A DNA stretch of 59,106 bases from Alphaproteobacteria bacterium (GTDB lineage Bacteria; Pseudomonadota; Alphaproteobacteria; CADEGL01), in assembly GCA_026400755.1 (NCBI GenBank), contig JAPLOM010000012.1, forward strand, positions 1-59,106, read 5' to 3'. Shown piece after piece: positions 37,320 through 49,400 of the stretch. Numbering within the stretch: the first letter of the stretch is position 1; each line of letters opens with the position of its first letter. The position numbers and the translations under genes are program-made. Under the pieces are notes generated by a model. That model did not search any database. It was not told the DNA's origin and saw only the letters and a list, made by a program, of their open reading frames with translations.

Positions 37320-37544
37320 ATGGAAACTGAAGCCGCAAAGATGATCGGTGCCGGTCTTGCCGTGATCGGCCTTTCGGGCGTCGGCGCCGGTATCGGCAGC
37401 ATCTTCGCCTCGTTGATCGCGTCGATCGCGCGCAACCCGGCGGCCCGCCCACAGGTCTTCCCGTTGGGCATGTTGGGCTTCGCCCTCGTCGAGGCCGTCG
37501 CGCTCTACGCGCTGCTGATCTCGTTCCTGATCCTGTTCACCTGA
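37320..37544 (+). CDS. atpE: ATP synthase F0 subunit c
   Basis: 74 aa hairpin of two helices that forms the rotating ring. The Gly-rich first helix is GLSGVGAGIGSIFASLIAS, the polar loop is ARNPAARP, and the proton-carrying acid is Glu58 in GFALVEAVALYALL. ATG at 37320 with AAGAAGGGG upstream, in keeping with the high expression needed for this subunit. Confidence 0.97.
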   Translation: METEAAKMIGAGLAVIGLSGVGAGIGSIFASLIASIARNPAARPQVFPLGMLGFALVEAVALYALLISFLILFT

Positions 37545-37602
37545 GCGGAGTCGCGCACGGGCCGACCTGATCGCCGGCACCGCGCGAAACGGGCACCACA
37601 CA

Positions 37603-38097
37603 ATGCCTCAGCTCAATCCAGACTTCTTCCTGACCCAGATCGTCTGGCTGACGATCTCGTTCACCGTGCTCTACCTCATCCTGTGGCGCGTGGCCCTGCC
37701 CCGCGTCGCCGAGGTGCTGGAGACGCGGCAGGACAAGATCGACGACGACCTGGAGAAGGCCGCGCGTCTGAAAGCCGAAGCCGAAGCCGCGCTGGCGACC
37801 TACGAGAAAACCCTGTCCGACGCCCGCTCCGAGGCCCAGTCGGCGCTGCGCCAAGCGGTCGCCGAACTGACCAACGAAGCGGCCAAGCGGAACGCCGAGC
37901 TGACCGAGCGGCTGAACCGCGAGATCAAGGCCGGCGAGGATCGTATCGCGGCGGCCAAGAAGCAGGCCGTGAGCAGCATCGCCTCGATCGCCGCCGACGC
38001 GGCAACGCGGGCGACCGAACGCCTCGTGGGCCGCGCGCCCGATGCCAAGGCCGTGGAGACCGCGGTCGCGGCCTCCCTCAAGAGCGAGGAGAAATAG
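37603..38097 (+). CDS. atpF': ATP synthase F0 subunit b' (second b-type stalk subunit)
   Basis: 164 aa. One N-terminal helix (FFLTQIVWLTISFTVLYLIL) and a long charged coiled coil. The presence of two different b subunits, b' then b, is typical of photosynthetic bacteria and alphaproteobacteria and gives a heterodimeric peripheral stalk. Some annotations call it atpG or atpX. atpF starts 4 nt after its stop. Confidence 0.95.
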   Translation: MPQLNPDFFLTQIVWLTISFTVLYLILWRVALPRVAEVLETRQDKIDDDLEKAARLKAEAEAALATYEKTLSDARSEAQSALRQAVAELTNEAAKRNAELTERLNREIKAGEDRIAAAKKQAVSSIASIAADAATRATERLVGRAPDAKAVETAVAASLKSEEK

Positions 38098-38101
38098 GCC
38101 G

Positions 38102-38581
38102 GTGTTCTCCGATCCGACATTCTGGGTTGCCGTCTCGTTCGCGATCTTCGTCGCCTTGATGGTGAAGCCGTCGAGGAAGATCCTGGCCGCCCTCGACGCC
38201 CGTGCGGGCCGCATCAAGGCCCAGATCGAAGAGGCTCAGAAGCTGCGCGAGGACGCCCAGCATCTGTTGGCCGAGTACCAGCGCAAGCAACGCCAGGCCA
38301 TCGAGGAAGCGGGGCAGATCCTGGCCCATGCGCGCGCCGAGGCCGCCCGTCACCGGGAGCAGACGGCCCAGGCCCTGGAGCTCTCGATGAAGCGGCGTGA
38401 GCGTCAGGCGCTGGACCGCATCGCCCAGGCCGAGGTGCAGGCCGTGGAAGAGGTGCGTCAGGTCGCGGCCGATGTCGCCATCGCCGCCACCCGCCGTCTC
38501 CTGGAATCGGGCCTGGATCAGGCCAAGCGTTCCGAGATGATCGACGCCGCGATCAAGGAACTGCCGCAGAAAATCCACTGA
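38102..38581 (+). CDS. atpF: ATP synthase F0 subunit b
   Basis: 159 aa. Short N-terminal membrane helix (FWVAVSFAIFVALMV) and an extended coiled coil with RKILAALDARAGRIKAQIEE at its start. The start is GTG at 38102 with AGGAG upstream inside the end of atpF'; an upstream frame opening to 38042 is only read-through of the overlapping gene. It is the last gene of the F0 operon; F1 genes are not in the window. Confidence 0.95.
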   Translation: MFSDPTFWVAVSFAIFVALMVKPSRKILAALDARAGRIKAQIEEAQKLREDAQHLLAEYQRKQRQAIEEAGQILAHARAEAARHREQTAQALELSMKRRERQALDRIAQAEVQAVEEVRQVAADVAIAATRRLLESGLDQAKRSEMIDAAIKELPQKIH

Positions 38582-38608
38582 CGCCGCCGCAAACGGCCGG
38601 CCGAAACA

Positions 38609-38640
38609 CGAAGGCCCCGGACTTGCGTCCGGGGCCTTCG
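38609..38640. terminator. Bidirectional hairpin terminator between atpF and gcvP
   Basis: A perfect 14-bp stem CGAAGGCCCCGGAC/GTCCGGGGCCTTCG (38609-38622, 38627-38640) with TTGC loop lies 27 nt after atpF and 22 nt after the end of convergent gcvP. Confidence 0.85.
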
Positions 38641-38662
38641 CCGTTTCAGGGGTCGTGGCTGC

Positions 38663-41548
<2,886 letters not shown>

Positions 41549-41575
41549 CTCTGCCTCCCTGGCCTGTCCGTGATC

Positions 41576-41950
41576 TCAGAGACCGTCGACGAAGGTCTTG
41601 TAGGCCGCTTCGTCCATCAGCCCCGACAGCTCGCCCTTGTTCGACAGCTTGATCTTGAAGAACCAGCCCGCGCCGGCAGGGTCGGAGTTCACCAGCGCCG
41701 GGTTGTCGGCCAGGGCGCCGTTAGCCTCGACCACCTCGCCCGTCAGCGGCGCATAGACCTCGCTGGCCGCCTTGACCGATTCGACGACCGCCGCCTGGCC
41801 CATCTGGGTCACTTGCTTTCCGGCGGCGGGCAGCTCGACATAGACCACATCGCCCAACTGACCTTGGGCATAGTCGGTGATGCCCACGGTGGCGACGTCG
41901 CCGTCGACCATGATCCATTCATGCTCTTTCGTGTATTTGCGCTCGGCCAT
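41576..41950 (-). CDS. gcvH: Glycine cleavage system H protein
   Basis: 124 aa. Carries the lipoyl arm that shuttles between P, T and L proteins. The lipoylated Lys is Lys60 in [38 protein letters not shown] is the conserved start. ATG at 41950. The L protein (lpd) is not in the window. Confidence 0.98.
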   Translation of the reverse strand: MAERKYTKEHEWIMVDGDVATVGITDYAQGQLGDVVYVELPAAGKQVTQMGQAAVVESVKAASEVYAPLTGEVVEANGALADNPALVNSDPAGAGWFFKIKLSNKGELSGLMDEAAYKTFVDGL

Positions 41951-41985
41951 CGGAACCTCTCCTGTGATTTCGTTTCGTGGCGGCG

Positions 41986-43101
41986 TTAGCCGCGATAATA
42001 GCGTTGGGGAACGAACGGCATGGGCGCCACCTTGGCCGGGCGCGGCGTACCGCGCACGACCAGTTGCAGCGGTGTGCCCGCGGCGGCCTGCGCCGTCGTG
42101 ACATAGCCCATGGCAATCGGCGCGCCCAAGGTCGGGCCGAAGCCGCCGCTGGTGATCGCGCCGGCCGGCTTGCCCGTGGCGTCGGTGATCTCGGTATGCT
42201 CACGCGCAGGCGCGCGGCCTTCGGGCAGGATGCCCACGCGCTTGCGCGCGGGCCCTTCCGCGATCTGGCGCTTCACCACATCGGCGCCGGGGAAGCCTCC
42301 TTCCTCGCGCCGCCGCTTCTGGATGCTCCAGAGCAGCCCCGCTTCGGCCGGCGTGGTGGTTTCGTCGATATCATGGCCGTAAAGGCAAAGACCTGCTTCG
42401 AGGCGTAGCGAATCGCGCGCGCCGAGGCCGATGGGTTCCACCTCGGCCTCGTCCAGCAAACGCTTCGCGACCAACATGGCCTTGTCGCCGGCCATGGAGA
42501 TTTCGTAACCGTCCTCGCCAGTGTAGCCCGAGCGCGTCAGATAACAAGGCACGCCCACGACGTCGGCGGCCAGACCGCTCATGAACGGCATGGTCTTGCA
42601 GGCGGGGGCGAAGCGGCCCAGCACCTCGGCCGCCATCGGCCCTTGCAGGGCCAACAGCGCGCGCTCGGCATGGACCTCGAGCCGGCAGCGTTTGCCGATG
42701 CGGTCGCGCAGATGGGCAATGTCCGCATCCTTGCAGCCCGCGTTGACCACCAGCAGCAGATCGACGCTGCGGTTGGTGACCATCAGATCGTCGAGGATGC
42801 CGCCCTTGTCGTTGGTGAACTGGGTATAGCGCTGGCGCGAGGCCTGGAGAGCGCGAATGTCGGCGGGCACCAGGGTTTCCAGCGCGGCGACGGCATCGCC
42901 TCCCGAAAGGGTCACCTGGCCCATATGCGAGACGTCGAACAGGCCCGCCTTGGTGCGGGTCTGCACGTGTTCGGCCATGATTCCCTTGGGATACTGGACC
43001 GGCATTTCGTAGCCAGAGAACGGCACGATCTTGGCGCCCAGCGCCACATGCAGATCGTAGAGCGGCGTGCGCTTCAGGGATTGGGGCGCGGGATCGGCCA
43101 C
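41986..43101 (-). CDS. gcvT: Aminomethyltransferase, T-protein of glycine cleavage
   Basis: 371 aa. Releases ammonia and passes the one-carbon unit to tetrahydrofolate. Conserved: [46 protein letters not shown] and [20 protein letters not shown] with the folate-binding Asp and Arg. The start is GTG at 43101 with GGAGGA five bases upstream. It is the first gene after the glycine riboswitch. Confidence 0.97.
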   Translation of the reverse strand: MADPAPQSLKRTPLYDLHVALGAKIVPFSGYEMPVQYPKGIMAEHVQTRTKAGLFDVSHMGQVTLSGGDAVAALETLVPADIRALQASRQRYTQFTNDKGGILDDLMVTNRSVDLLLVVNAGCKDADIAHLRDRIGKRCRLEVHAERALLALQGPMAAEVLGRFAPACKTMPFMSGLAADVVGVPCYLTRSGYTGEDGYEISMAGDKAMLVAKRLLDEAEVEPIGLGARDSLRLEAGLCLYGHDIDETTTPAEAGLLWSIQKRRREEGGFPGADVVKRQIAEGPARKRVGILPEGRAPAREHTEITDATGKPAGAITSGGFGPTLGAPIAMGYVTTAQAAAGTPLQLVVRGTPRPAKVAPMPFVPQRYYRG

Positions 43102-43151
43102 GGGGGTCCTCCGACAGAATGGGCGACCGCGCGACGGTTATGTCACGCGGA

Positions 43152-43358
43152 CTGCCCCCTCTGTCTCGGAACCTGAAAGATTGGCCGGCGGCACGAAACC
43201 ACCGGTTTTCCTCTTCGGTGAGACACTGGCAGTCGGCCAGTGTCCGCTTTCCAGAGTGTAGCCGTGCCCTGCGGTCCTTTTGCCTGAGAGTTTCCGGGGC
43301 GGTTGCTCCTTCGGCGCCGGCGCGACGTCGCGAACGACACGGCCGACCTCTCCCACAG
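43152..43358 (-). promoter_or_regulatory. Tandem glycine riboswitch (gcvT RNA)
   Basis: The minus-strand leader of gcvT contains two gcvT-type aptamers. The first runs from GGGAGAGG (43347-43354) through GCGCCGAAGGAGCAA to CTCTCAGGCAAAAGGACCG (43272-43290). The second runs from CTCTGGAAAGCGGA through CACCGAAGAGGAAAA to TCTTTCAGGTTCCGAGACAG and AGGGGG near 43155. Both have the expected glycine-pocket core. It ends about 50 nt before the gcvT start, so it probably controls translation or termination there and turns the operon on with glycine. Confidence 0.93.
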
Positions 43359-43366
43359 GGACGCGA

Positions 43367-43395
43367 AGCCTAGTCGGTCATCCCGGATTCTTCAA
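43367..43395 (-). promoter_or_regulatory. Candidate promoter of the gcv operon
   Basis: On the minus strand TTGAAG (43390-43395), 17-nt spacer, TAGGCT (43367-43372). Transcription would start near 43360, exactly at the 5' edge of the riboswitch. Confidence 0.5.
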
Positions 43396-43414
43396 CAGCG
43401 GCCCAAAAAGTCGA

Positions 43415-43990
43415 TTAGCCGCCGCCGATCAGGCTTTTGTTGAATTCGAGCTGGCCCTCATCCAGCACGAAGCCGGTATAGATGCGGTAAGCCGAGCCCG
43501 ACTTGTCGGCGACCTTAAACAGCATCCAGGCCTCTTCCTCGGTCGCGAGGACTTGCCCGCCAGCACCCAGTTTGAGCTGCACCGGAAACTCGCCCCGGTT
43601 GATGATGTTGTCGCGCAGATCGGTGACCGCGACGAGATACCTGGCGGAAACCGTCTGTCCCTGCGCAAGCGGCCCGCGCTGGGTCGAGAATTTGATCTTG
43701 AGCTGGACTTCCATCGTCTCACGGCCCGTCGGCGTGGATCTGACGGTGCTGTACTTGGCGTCGGAATACTCGCAAGCCGACGCCACGTTGACGATGCGCG
43801 ACTGGAAAACGACGTTGGTGGCGTCGCGCGTCTGTCCGCTGCCGAATTGCGTCACCTGGGCCAGGAGCGTCGGGATCTTCACGAAGGGGCATGGCCCCTT
43901 CTGCGCCTCGGTCAGCGAATTGCAGCCGGAAAGCCCGAGGACCGCCAGCACGATAGCGCCGGCCAGGGCGGGTACGCGCGCGCGCTTCAT
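43415..43990 (-). CDS. Putative lipoprotein of unknown function
   Basis: 191 aa. The N-terminus MKRARVPALAGAIVLAVLGL and LSGC lipobox (Cys about 23) mark a lipid-anchored periplasmic protein. The rest appears as beta strands (TMEVQLKIKFSTQRG, VSARYLVAVTDLRDNIINRG, YRIYTGFVLDEGQLEF). I do not recognise the family. It lies between the CDGSH gene and the riboswitch on the same strand, with 57 nt to the riboswitch. ATG at 43990. Confidence 0.8.
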   Translation of the reverse strand: MKRARVPALAGAIVLAVLGLSGCNSLTEAQKGPCPFVKIPTLLAQVTQFGSGQTRDATNVVFQSRIVNVASACEYSDAKYSTVRSTPTGRETMEVQLKIKFSTQRGPLAQGQTVSARYLVAVTDLRDNIINRGEFPVQLKLGAGGQVLATEEEAWMLFKVADKSGSAYRIYTGFVLDEGQLEFNKSLIGGG

Positions 43991-44012
43991 AGGGCGAGAC
44001 GGCCCGGCACGT

Positions 44013-44252
44013 TCAGAGACGGCCGTGGGTGCCGTCGCAGAACGGCTTCTTCACCGTGGACTTGCAACCGCACAGATAAACCTTGCCGGTCTTTTCCGCC
44101 GTGTAGAGAAGCGGCGTTAACCCGGTGTCCTTGTGGGACCCGTCGCAATAAGGCTGCTTTTGGCTTCGTCCGCAGGAACACCACCAGTATTTCTTCCCGG
44201 CCTCGACTTCGACCGCGTAAGGAGATTTTTGAGCGACGACGGGTTCTGCCAT
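44013..44252 (-). CDS. Dual CDGSH iron-sulfur domain protein
   Basis: 79 aa. Two [2Fe-2S] CDGSH motifs: CSCGRSQKQPYCDGSH and CGCKSTVKKPFCDGTH, each with three Cys and one His ligands. Such small proteins are redox or cluster-transfer proteins. The start ATG at 44252 (MAEPVVAQKSP) is chosen; the longer frame begins in the spacer. The lipoprotein gene begins 22 nt after its stop. Confidence 0.93.
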   Translation of the reverse strand: MAEPVVAQKSPYAVEVEAGKKYWWCSCGRSQKQPYCDGSHKDTGLTPLLYTAEKTGKVYLCGCKSTVKKPFCDGTHGRL

Positions 44253-44442
44253 GGGATGGACCTGCCGTTCCGCGGAAGCGTCCGCGCAATGCCGACGCCG
44301 CCCGGACTTTAGGAGAAGCAGCAGGCGTTGCACAAGGGCCGCCAATCGGCCATATCTCTGCGTCCGACATGCAAAAAATGGCCATAATCATCGCCTTGCG
44401 GCCCCCGGCCGCGCGTCTTGGGCGCCCCGCGCGGGGGCGCTG

Positions 44443-45405
44443 ATGGCCGTCTACACCGAAGTCGCCGACGACGAGCTGCGCAGCTTCCTGACGGCCTATG
44501 ATCTGGGCGCCGTGCTGTCCTTCAAGGGCATCGCCGAGGGCGTCGAGAACTCCAATTACATGCTGCAGACCGAGCGTGGGACTTACATCCTGACGCTTTA
44601 CGAAAAGCGCGTGGCGCGTGGCGACCTGCCCTTTTTCCTGGGGTTGATGGATCATCTGGCGGCGGGCGGCTTCCCCTGCCCCACCCCAGTGCACGGGAAG
44701 GACGGCACGGTCCTGCGCGAACTGGCTGGCCAGCCCGCCGCGATCGTCACCTTCCTATCCGGCCTCTGGCCGCGCCGCATCCTGCCGGTCCATTGCAAGG
44801 GGTTGGGCGCGGCCATGGCGCGCATGCACCTGGCCAGCGCTTCCTTCAAGCTGAAGCGCGAAAACAGCCTGTCCCATGACGGCTGGCGCGCCATCTACGA
44901 AGGCTGCCGCGGCCGCGCGGACACCGTGCAGGCTGGCCTGGAAAAGGTGATTGCCGCCGAACTGGAGTTCGTGGACGAGCACTGGCCGGAGAACCTGCCG
45001 ACCGGTGTGATCCATGCCGACCTGTTCCCCGACAACATCTTCTTCCTGAACGAAACGCTGTCCGGCGTGATCGACTACTACTTTGCCTGCAACGATTTCT
45101 ACGCCTACGAGCTGGCCATCTGCCTGAACGCCTGGTGCTTCGAGCCCGACGGCAGCTTCAACGTGACCAAGGCGCGCAACATGCTGCAGGCCTATCGCGG
45201 CCTGCGCCCTTTCTCGGCGGAGGAACTGGAGTTCATGCCCGTGCTCGCGCGCGGCGCGGCCCTGCGCTTCCTGCTGACCCGCCTCTACGACCTGATCCAC
45301 CATCCCGAGGGCGCTTTGGTGAAGCCGAAGGATCCGCTGGAGTATCTGCGCAAGCTGAAGTTCCACCAGCACGTGAAGGGGCCGAGCGCCTATGGCCTCC
45401 GCTGA
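44443..45405 (+). CDS. thrB: Homoserine kinase (APH-fold ThrB)
   Basis: 320 aa. Phosphorylates L-homoserine for threonine synthesis. It belongs to the aminoglycoside-kinase-like type used by alphaproteobacteria, not the GHMP type. Conserved: [47 protein letters not shown] (catalytic loop) and [22 protein letters not shown] at 44443. thrC lies at 49.4-50.8 kb in this window. rnhA overlaps its end by 14 nt. Confidence 0.96.
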   Translation: MAVYTEVADDELRSFLTAYDLGAVLSFKGIAEGVENSNYMLQTERGTYILTLYEKRVARGDLPFFLGLMDHLAAGGFPCPTPVHGKDGTVLRELAGQPAAIVTFLSGLWPRRILPVHCKGLGAAMARMHLASASFKLKRENSLSHDGWRAIYEGCRGRADTVQAGLEKVIAAELEFVDEHWPENLPTGVIHADLFPDNIFFLNETLSGVIDYYFACNDFYAYELAICLNAWCFEPDGSFNVTKARNMLQAYRGLRPFSAEELEFMPVLARGAALRFLLTRLYDLIHHPEGALVKPKDPLEYLRKLKFHQHVKGPSAYGLR

Positions 45406-45865
45406 AGACGCGCCGCGCGAGGCCGCGGCGGTCCATGCCTTCACCGACGGCGCCTGTAGCGGCAACCCCGGCCCGGGCGGCTGGGGGGCGATCCTGCGCT
45501 ACAACGGCACCGAGCGCGAACTGTGCGGCGGCGAAGCGCAGACCACCAACAACCGTATGGAACTGATGGCCGCGATCCAGGCGCTGGAATCCCTCAAGCG
45601 CGCCGTCGAGATCCACATCCACACCGACAGCACGTACGTGAAGGACGGCATCACCCAGTGGATCCACGCCTGGAAGAAGCGAGGCTGGAAGACCGCCGAC
45701 AAGAAGCCGGTGAAGAACGTCGATCTGTGGCAGCGGCTCGAAAAGGCGCTGGGTGAACACCGCATCCAATGGCATTGGGTGAAGGGCCATGCCGGCCACC
45801 CGGAGAACGAGCGGGCCGACGCGCTGGCGCGCGAGGGCATGGCGCCGTTCCTGCCCCAAAAATAA
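45392..45865 (+). CDS. rnhA: Ribonuclease HI
   Basis: 157 aa. Degrades RNA in RNA/DNA hybrids. Catalytic acids: Asp19 ([16 protein letters not shown]), Glu57 (NRMELMAAI), Asp79 ([11 protein letters not shown]) and Asp143 (NERADALA). [12 protein letters not shown] is the conserved His loop. It is translationally coupled to thrB. The window therefore holds both RNase HI and HII. Confidence 0.97.
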   Translation: MASAEDAPREAAAVHAFTDGACSGNPGPGGWGAILRYNGTERELCGGEAQTTNNRMELMAAIQALESLKRAVEIHIHTDSTYVKDGITQWIHAWKKRGWKTADKKPVKNVDLWQRLEKALGEHRIQWHWVKGHAGHPENERADALAREGMAPFLPQK

Positions 45866-45887
45866 CAAGGGGGCCGAAGCCCCCTTG
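45866..45887. terminator. Hairpin between convergent rnhA and the peroxiredoxin gene
   Basis: CAAGGGGGC (45866-45874) pairs perfectly with GCCCCCTTG (45879-45887) around a CGAA tetraloop, immediately after the rnhA stop. Probably a two-way terminator. Confidence 0.8.
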
Positions 45888-45913
45888 CCATTCGTCGCGC
45901 GTCGAGGCGGCGA

Positions 45914-46396
45914 TCAGATCTGCTTCAGCATCGTGTCGGCGTCACTGACCTTGAAGGCGCCAGGCTCTTCGAGGTTGAGCTGCTTCACGACGCCGTTGTC
46001 GACCAGCATCGAATAACGCTTCGCACGGGTACCCAAGCCCATGGCGTTGAGGTCGAGCTCCACGCCCAGCGCCTTGGCAAAGGAGCCGCTGCCGTCGGCC
46101 AGCATCATCACCTTGTCGCCGACGTTCTGGGCTTTGCCCCAGGCGTCCATGACAAAGGCGTCGTTGACCGAGATGCAGGCGATCGTGCTGACGCCCTTCT
46201 GCTTCATCTCGGCCGCCTTCTCGACATAGCCGGGCAGGTGCTTGGCCGAGCAGGTCGGGGTGAAGGCGCCGGGGACGGAAAAGAGCGCCACCTTCTTGCC
46301 CGAGAAGATCTCGTCCGTGGAGATCTCGGCCGGGCCGCTGGCCGTCATGTGCTTGAGTTTCATGGACGGAATCTTGTCGCCGACCTTGATCGTCAT
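45914..46396 (-). CDS. Peroxiredoxin of the Prx5 type
   Basis: 160 aa. Reduces hydrogen peroxide and alkyl hydroperoxides. The peroxidatic Cys is Cys49 in FSVPGAFTPTCSAKHLPGY. VSTIACISVNDAFVMDAWGK and GLGTRAKRYSMLVDNGVV are typical of the Prx5 group. There is no fused glutaredoxin domain. ATG at 46396. Confidence 0.95.
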   Translation of the reverse strand: MTIKVGDKIPSMKLKHMTASGPAEISTDEIFSGKKVALFSVPGAFTPTCSAKHLPGYVEKAAEMKQKGVSTIACISVNDAFVMDAWGKAQNVGDKVMMLADGSGSFAKALGVELDLNAMGLGTRAKRYSMLVDNGVVKQLNLEEPGAFKVSDADTMLKQI

Positions 46397-46537
46397 AGGC
46401 TCTCTCCCTTGGTTTTCTGTCGATTGCCCGCACCGCGGATAGGCGCGGGCGGCGTCTCCGGGATATTAGTTTGCGCGCCCGGGGGCGGCAACCGGCCCCG
46501 CTTGCCTCGATCTTCCGAGCGGCGTTAGATTCAAGCC

Positions 46538-47107
46538 ATGTCGGAGAAAGCCCAGGGGTTTATACCGGGCCAGCTGCTCATCGCCATGCCAGCGATGACC
46601 GATCCCCGCTTCGAGCGATCGGTCATCTACATGTGCGCGCACACCACGGACGGCGCGATGGGCCTGGTGCTCAACCGCCTGGTGGACTCGGTCACCTTTC
46701 CCGACCTTCTGGAACAATTGGGCATCAAACCCGCCAGGCTGGATGATGAGATTCGCGTCCATTTCGGCGGGCCGGTGGAATCGGGCCGCGGCTTCCTACT
46801 CCATTCGGCCGAGTTCGTGCTTGACGGCACGCTGGTGGTCGATCAGGCCATTGCGCTGACAGCTTCGATCGACATCTTGAAGGTCATCGCCGAGGGCGGT
46901 GGGCCGCGCCAGAGGTTTCTGGCGCTGGGCTATGCCGGCTGGGGACCCGGCCAGCTGGAACAGGAAATCCAGGCCAACGGCTGGCTCCACGCCACGGCCG
47001 ATCCCGGGATCATTTTCGACGATCAGTTGGACACGAAATGGACCCGCGCCATGGCCAAGCTGGGCATCAATCCCGCCAGCCTATCCAATCAGGCCGGCCG
47101 CGCGTGA
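46538..47107 (+). CDS. YqgE/AlgH family protein
   Basis: 189 aa. Family features: GQLLIAMPAMTDPRFERSVI, MGLVLNRLVD, VHFGGPVESGRGFLLHS and LGYAGWGPGQLEQEIQANGW. The family is widespread and structurally defined, but its biochemical function is unresolved; AlgH was linked to alginate regulation. ATG at 46538. The next gene starts 13 nt later. Confidence 0.95.
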   Translation: MSEKAQGFIPGQLLIAMPAMTDPRFERSVIYMCAHTTDGAMGLVLNRLVDSVTFPDLLEQLGIKPARLDDEIRVHFGGPVESGRGFLLHSAEFVLDGTLVVDQAIALTASIDILKVIAEGGGPRQRFLALGYAGWGPGQLEQEIQANGWLHATADPGIIFDDQLDTKWTRAMAKLGINPASLSNQAGRA

Positions 47108-47120
47108 CAGGAGAACCATC

Positions 47121-47525
47121 ATGAACAGGCAATTGCGGGATCTGAGCCTGGCCTTCGCGGCCGGCGCGGCAGGCGCGCTCGTCAATAGCATCTTCGTGTG
47201 GCTAGCGGGCGATCACGGCCTGACCGCCGCGCTCGGCCTCAAGGTCGCGCCCCAGCTCACCGCGGCGTGGCTCTATCCCCGCTTGGTTTGGGGTGGCATG
47301 TGGGGTTTCCTCCTGGTCCTGCCGATCCTGGAGCGCGCGTGGTTCCTGCGTGGCCTCCTGTTCGGCCTGGCGCCCTCGGCGTTCCTGCTTTTCTATTTTT
47401 TCCCCGAGCGCACACCGGCCGGAATGATGGGTATGAATTTGGGCACACTGATGCCGCTGTTCGTGCTCATGTCCAACTCGATCTGGGGCGTAGCGGCGGC
47501 CGGCTGGTACCGGATCGTGCGCTAG
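47121..47525 (+). CDS. Small integral membrane protein of unknown function
   Basis: 134 aa, about four hydrophobic helices (LSLAFAAGAAGALVNSIFVW, VWGGMWGFLLVLPIL, LLFGLAPSAFLLFYFF and PLFVLMSNSIWGVAAAGWY). ATG at 47121 follows AGGAG at good spacing and lies 13 nt after yqgE, so the pair is likely co-expressed. I do not recognise the family. Its stop shares CTAG with the stop of the opposing GNAT gene. Confidence 0.8.
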   Translation: MNRQLRDLSLAFAAGAAGALVNSIFVWLAGDHGLTAALGLKVAPQLTAAWLYPRLVWGGMWGFLLVLPILERAWFLRGLLFGLAPSAFLLFYFFPERTPAGMMGMNLGTLMPLFVLMSNSIWGVAAAGWYRIVR

Positions 47526-48136
47526 CGCCGCCCGCGTTCGCGGCGCCAATCCTCGGCCAACTGTCCGAACAACAGATGGTCGTGCCAAGTACCGGCGATG
47601 CGCAGGTATTCGAGCGCATAGCCTTCCTGCTGAAACCCGCTTTTGAGGAGCACGCGCCGGCTGGCCTCGTTGGCGGGCAGGCACGCGGCCTCCAGACGGT
47701 GGAGCTTCAGGCGCTCGAAGGCGAACTCCGACACGGCGCCGATGGCCTCGGTCATCATGCCCTGGCGCGCGAAGGGCAAACCGACCCAGTAGCCGAGCGT
47801 AGCGCTTTGCGCGATGCCCCGGCGCACATGGGCCATGGTGATGCCGCCAACCAGCCGGTCGTCGCCCCGGGTGAAGATATGGAACGCGTAGCCGACCTCC
47901 TGACGCAATTCCTCCAGCGCCAGGTTGAGACGCCGCCGGTACATGGCGCGGGTCAACGCGTCGGACGGCCAGGTCGGCTCCCACGGCTCAAGGAACATGC
48001 GTGAATGGGCGCGAAGCTCGGCCCATTCACGCCAATCTTTTTCGTGCATGGGGCGCAGGTAAAGCCGCTGCGCCTCAAGGCGCAGGTTGACGGCCGGATG
48101 GGCAAGCGCGCGAAAAAGCCGGATCACGCCGCCCAT
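47522..48136 (-). CDS. GNAT acetyltransferase, RimJ/RimL-like
   Basis: 204 aa. The N-terminus RLYLRPMHEKDWREWAELRA is typical of RimJ/RimL N-terminal protein acetyltransferases, and the acetyl-CoA loop region is YWVGLPFARQGMMTEAI with EAACLPANEASRRVLLKSGF downstream. The start ATG at 48136 lies 7 nt after the M16 peptidase stop; a GTG at 48178 would overlap that gene. It is the last gene of the long cox-thrC run. Confidence 0.9.
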   Translation of the reverse strand: MGGVIRLFRALAHPAVNLRLEAQRLYLRPMHEKDWREWAELRAHSRMFLEPWEPTWPSDALTRAMYRRRLNLALEELRQEVGYAFHIFTRGDDRLVGGITMAHVRRGIAQSATLGYWVGLPFARQGMMTEAIGAVSEFAFERLKLHRLEAACLPANEASRRVLLKSGFQQEGYALEYLRIAGTWHDHLLFGQLAEDWRRERGRR

Positions 48137-48143
48137 CTTCCAG

Positions 48144-49400
48144 TCACTGGAAGGTGGATGCAATCGCCCCGTAATCACCGAGCTGGCTGAGTGGCCCGAC
48201 GGCGGCCACCGTGGGCGCCGAGGTCAACAGCCGCGCCGCCACCCGCTCGACCGACGCTTCGTCGATCGCGTCGATCTTGGTCACGATCTCCTCGACCGGT
48301 ACGATCCGGCCATAGACCATCAGATTCTGTGCCAGCCGCTCGCAGCGCGCGCCGGTGCTTTCCAGCGCCATCAACGTGCTGGCCTTGAGTTGCGCCCGCG
48401 CGCGCGCCAATTCGGCCGTCGTAACCTTGCCGGCGACGGCGCGCATCTCGCCCGCGATCACGCTTACCAGCTCCTTGGCGTCGTTCTCGCTGGTGCCCGC
48501 GTAGACGCCGAAGATACCGGCATCGGAATAGGACGCGCCAAACGCATAGATGCTGTAGGCCAGGCCGCGCTTCTCTCGCACCTCCTGGAACAGGCGCGAG
48601 GACATGCCGCCGCCGAGCAGCGTGGACAACGCCGAGGACGGATAGAAATCGGGATCGTCCAGCGCGATACCCTTGAAGCCCAGCACGATATGGAGCTGCT
48701 CCAGGTCGCGCTCCTCGCGCATGTCGCCGCCCTTGTAGAGCGCGGGCTCCAGTCGCGTCGCGTCGTTGCCGCGTAGGTTGCCAAACGCACGCTGGGCCAA
48801 TTCGACGATCGCGTCGTGATCGAGTCGCCCGGCGGCGGCCAGAATCATGCGCCCCGCGCCATACTCGGCGCCCAAATAGTCGAACAGAGCCGGCCGCTTC
48901 AGATGCCGGATGATGTCCGCCGTGCCCAGGACGGCGCGGCCCATGGGCTGATCCGGGAACGCGGCTGCTTGGAAATGGTCGAAGATAATATCGTCCGGTG
49001 TGTCCTTGGCCTGGCCGATCTCCTGCAGGATGACCGTGCGCTCGCGCTCCAGTTCAGCCGGCTCGAAGGTCGAGTTCTGCAAGATGTCGCCCAGGATATC
49101 GACGGCCAACGGCGTATCGCCCGCCAGAACCTTGACGTAATAGGCCGTCTGCTCGCGCGAGGTGTAGGCGTTGATCTGGCCGCCCACGGCCTCGATCTCT
49201 TCGGCGATGGCTTGCGCGCTGCGCCGCGCGGTGCCCTTGAAGGCCATATGCTCCAGCATATGCGCGATGCCGTTGACCTCGGGCCGCTCGTTGCGCGTGC
49301 CCGCGCCGACCCAGACACCCAGCGAGACGGTTTCGACCGCCTCCATCCGGTCGGTCGCGACCAGGAGTCCGTTGGACAGCCGCGTGATATTCACCGTCAT
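48144..49400 (-). CDS. M16-family zinc peptidase (processing peptidase-like)
   Basis: 418 aa. The inverted zinc motif HxxEH is at 47-51 (GIAHMLEHMAFKGT) with the distal Glu in the following helix region. The two-lobed M16 fold is complete, with a C-terminal lobe from about 180 (MILAAAGRLDHDAIVELAQR). Bacterial members resemble mitochondrial processing peptidase and degrade peptides. The ATG at 49400 overlaps the thrC stop as ATGA. Confidence 0.95.
   Translation of the reverse strand: MTVNITRLSNGLLVATDRMEAVETVSLGVWVGAGTRNERPEVNGIAHMLEHMAFKGTARRSAQAIAEEIEAVGGQINAYTSREQTAYYVKVLAGDTPLAVDILGDILQNSTFEPAELERERTVILQEIGQAKDTPDDIIFDHFQAAAFPDQPMGRAVLGTADIIRHLKRPALFDYLGAEYGAGRMILAAAGRLDHDAIVELAQRAFGNLRGNDATRLEPALYKGGDMREERDLEQLHIVLGFKGIALDDPDFYPSSALSTLLGGGMSSRLFQEVREKRGLAYSIYAFGASYSDAGIFGVYAGTSENDAKELVSVIAGEMRAVAGKVTTAELARARAQLKASTLMALESTGARCERLAQNLMVYGRIVPVEEIVTKIDAIDEASVERVAARLLTSAPTVAAVGPLSQLGDYGAIASTFQ

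Noticed and set aside
43138-43356. Short reading frames across the gcvT leader
   Set aside because: The sequence matches the tandem glycine riboswitch, and the frames have no ribosome site or similarity.
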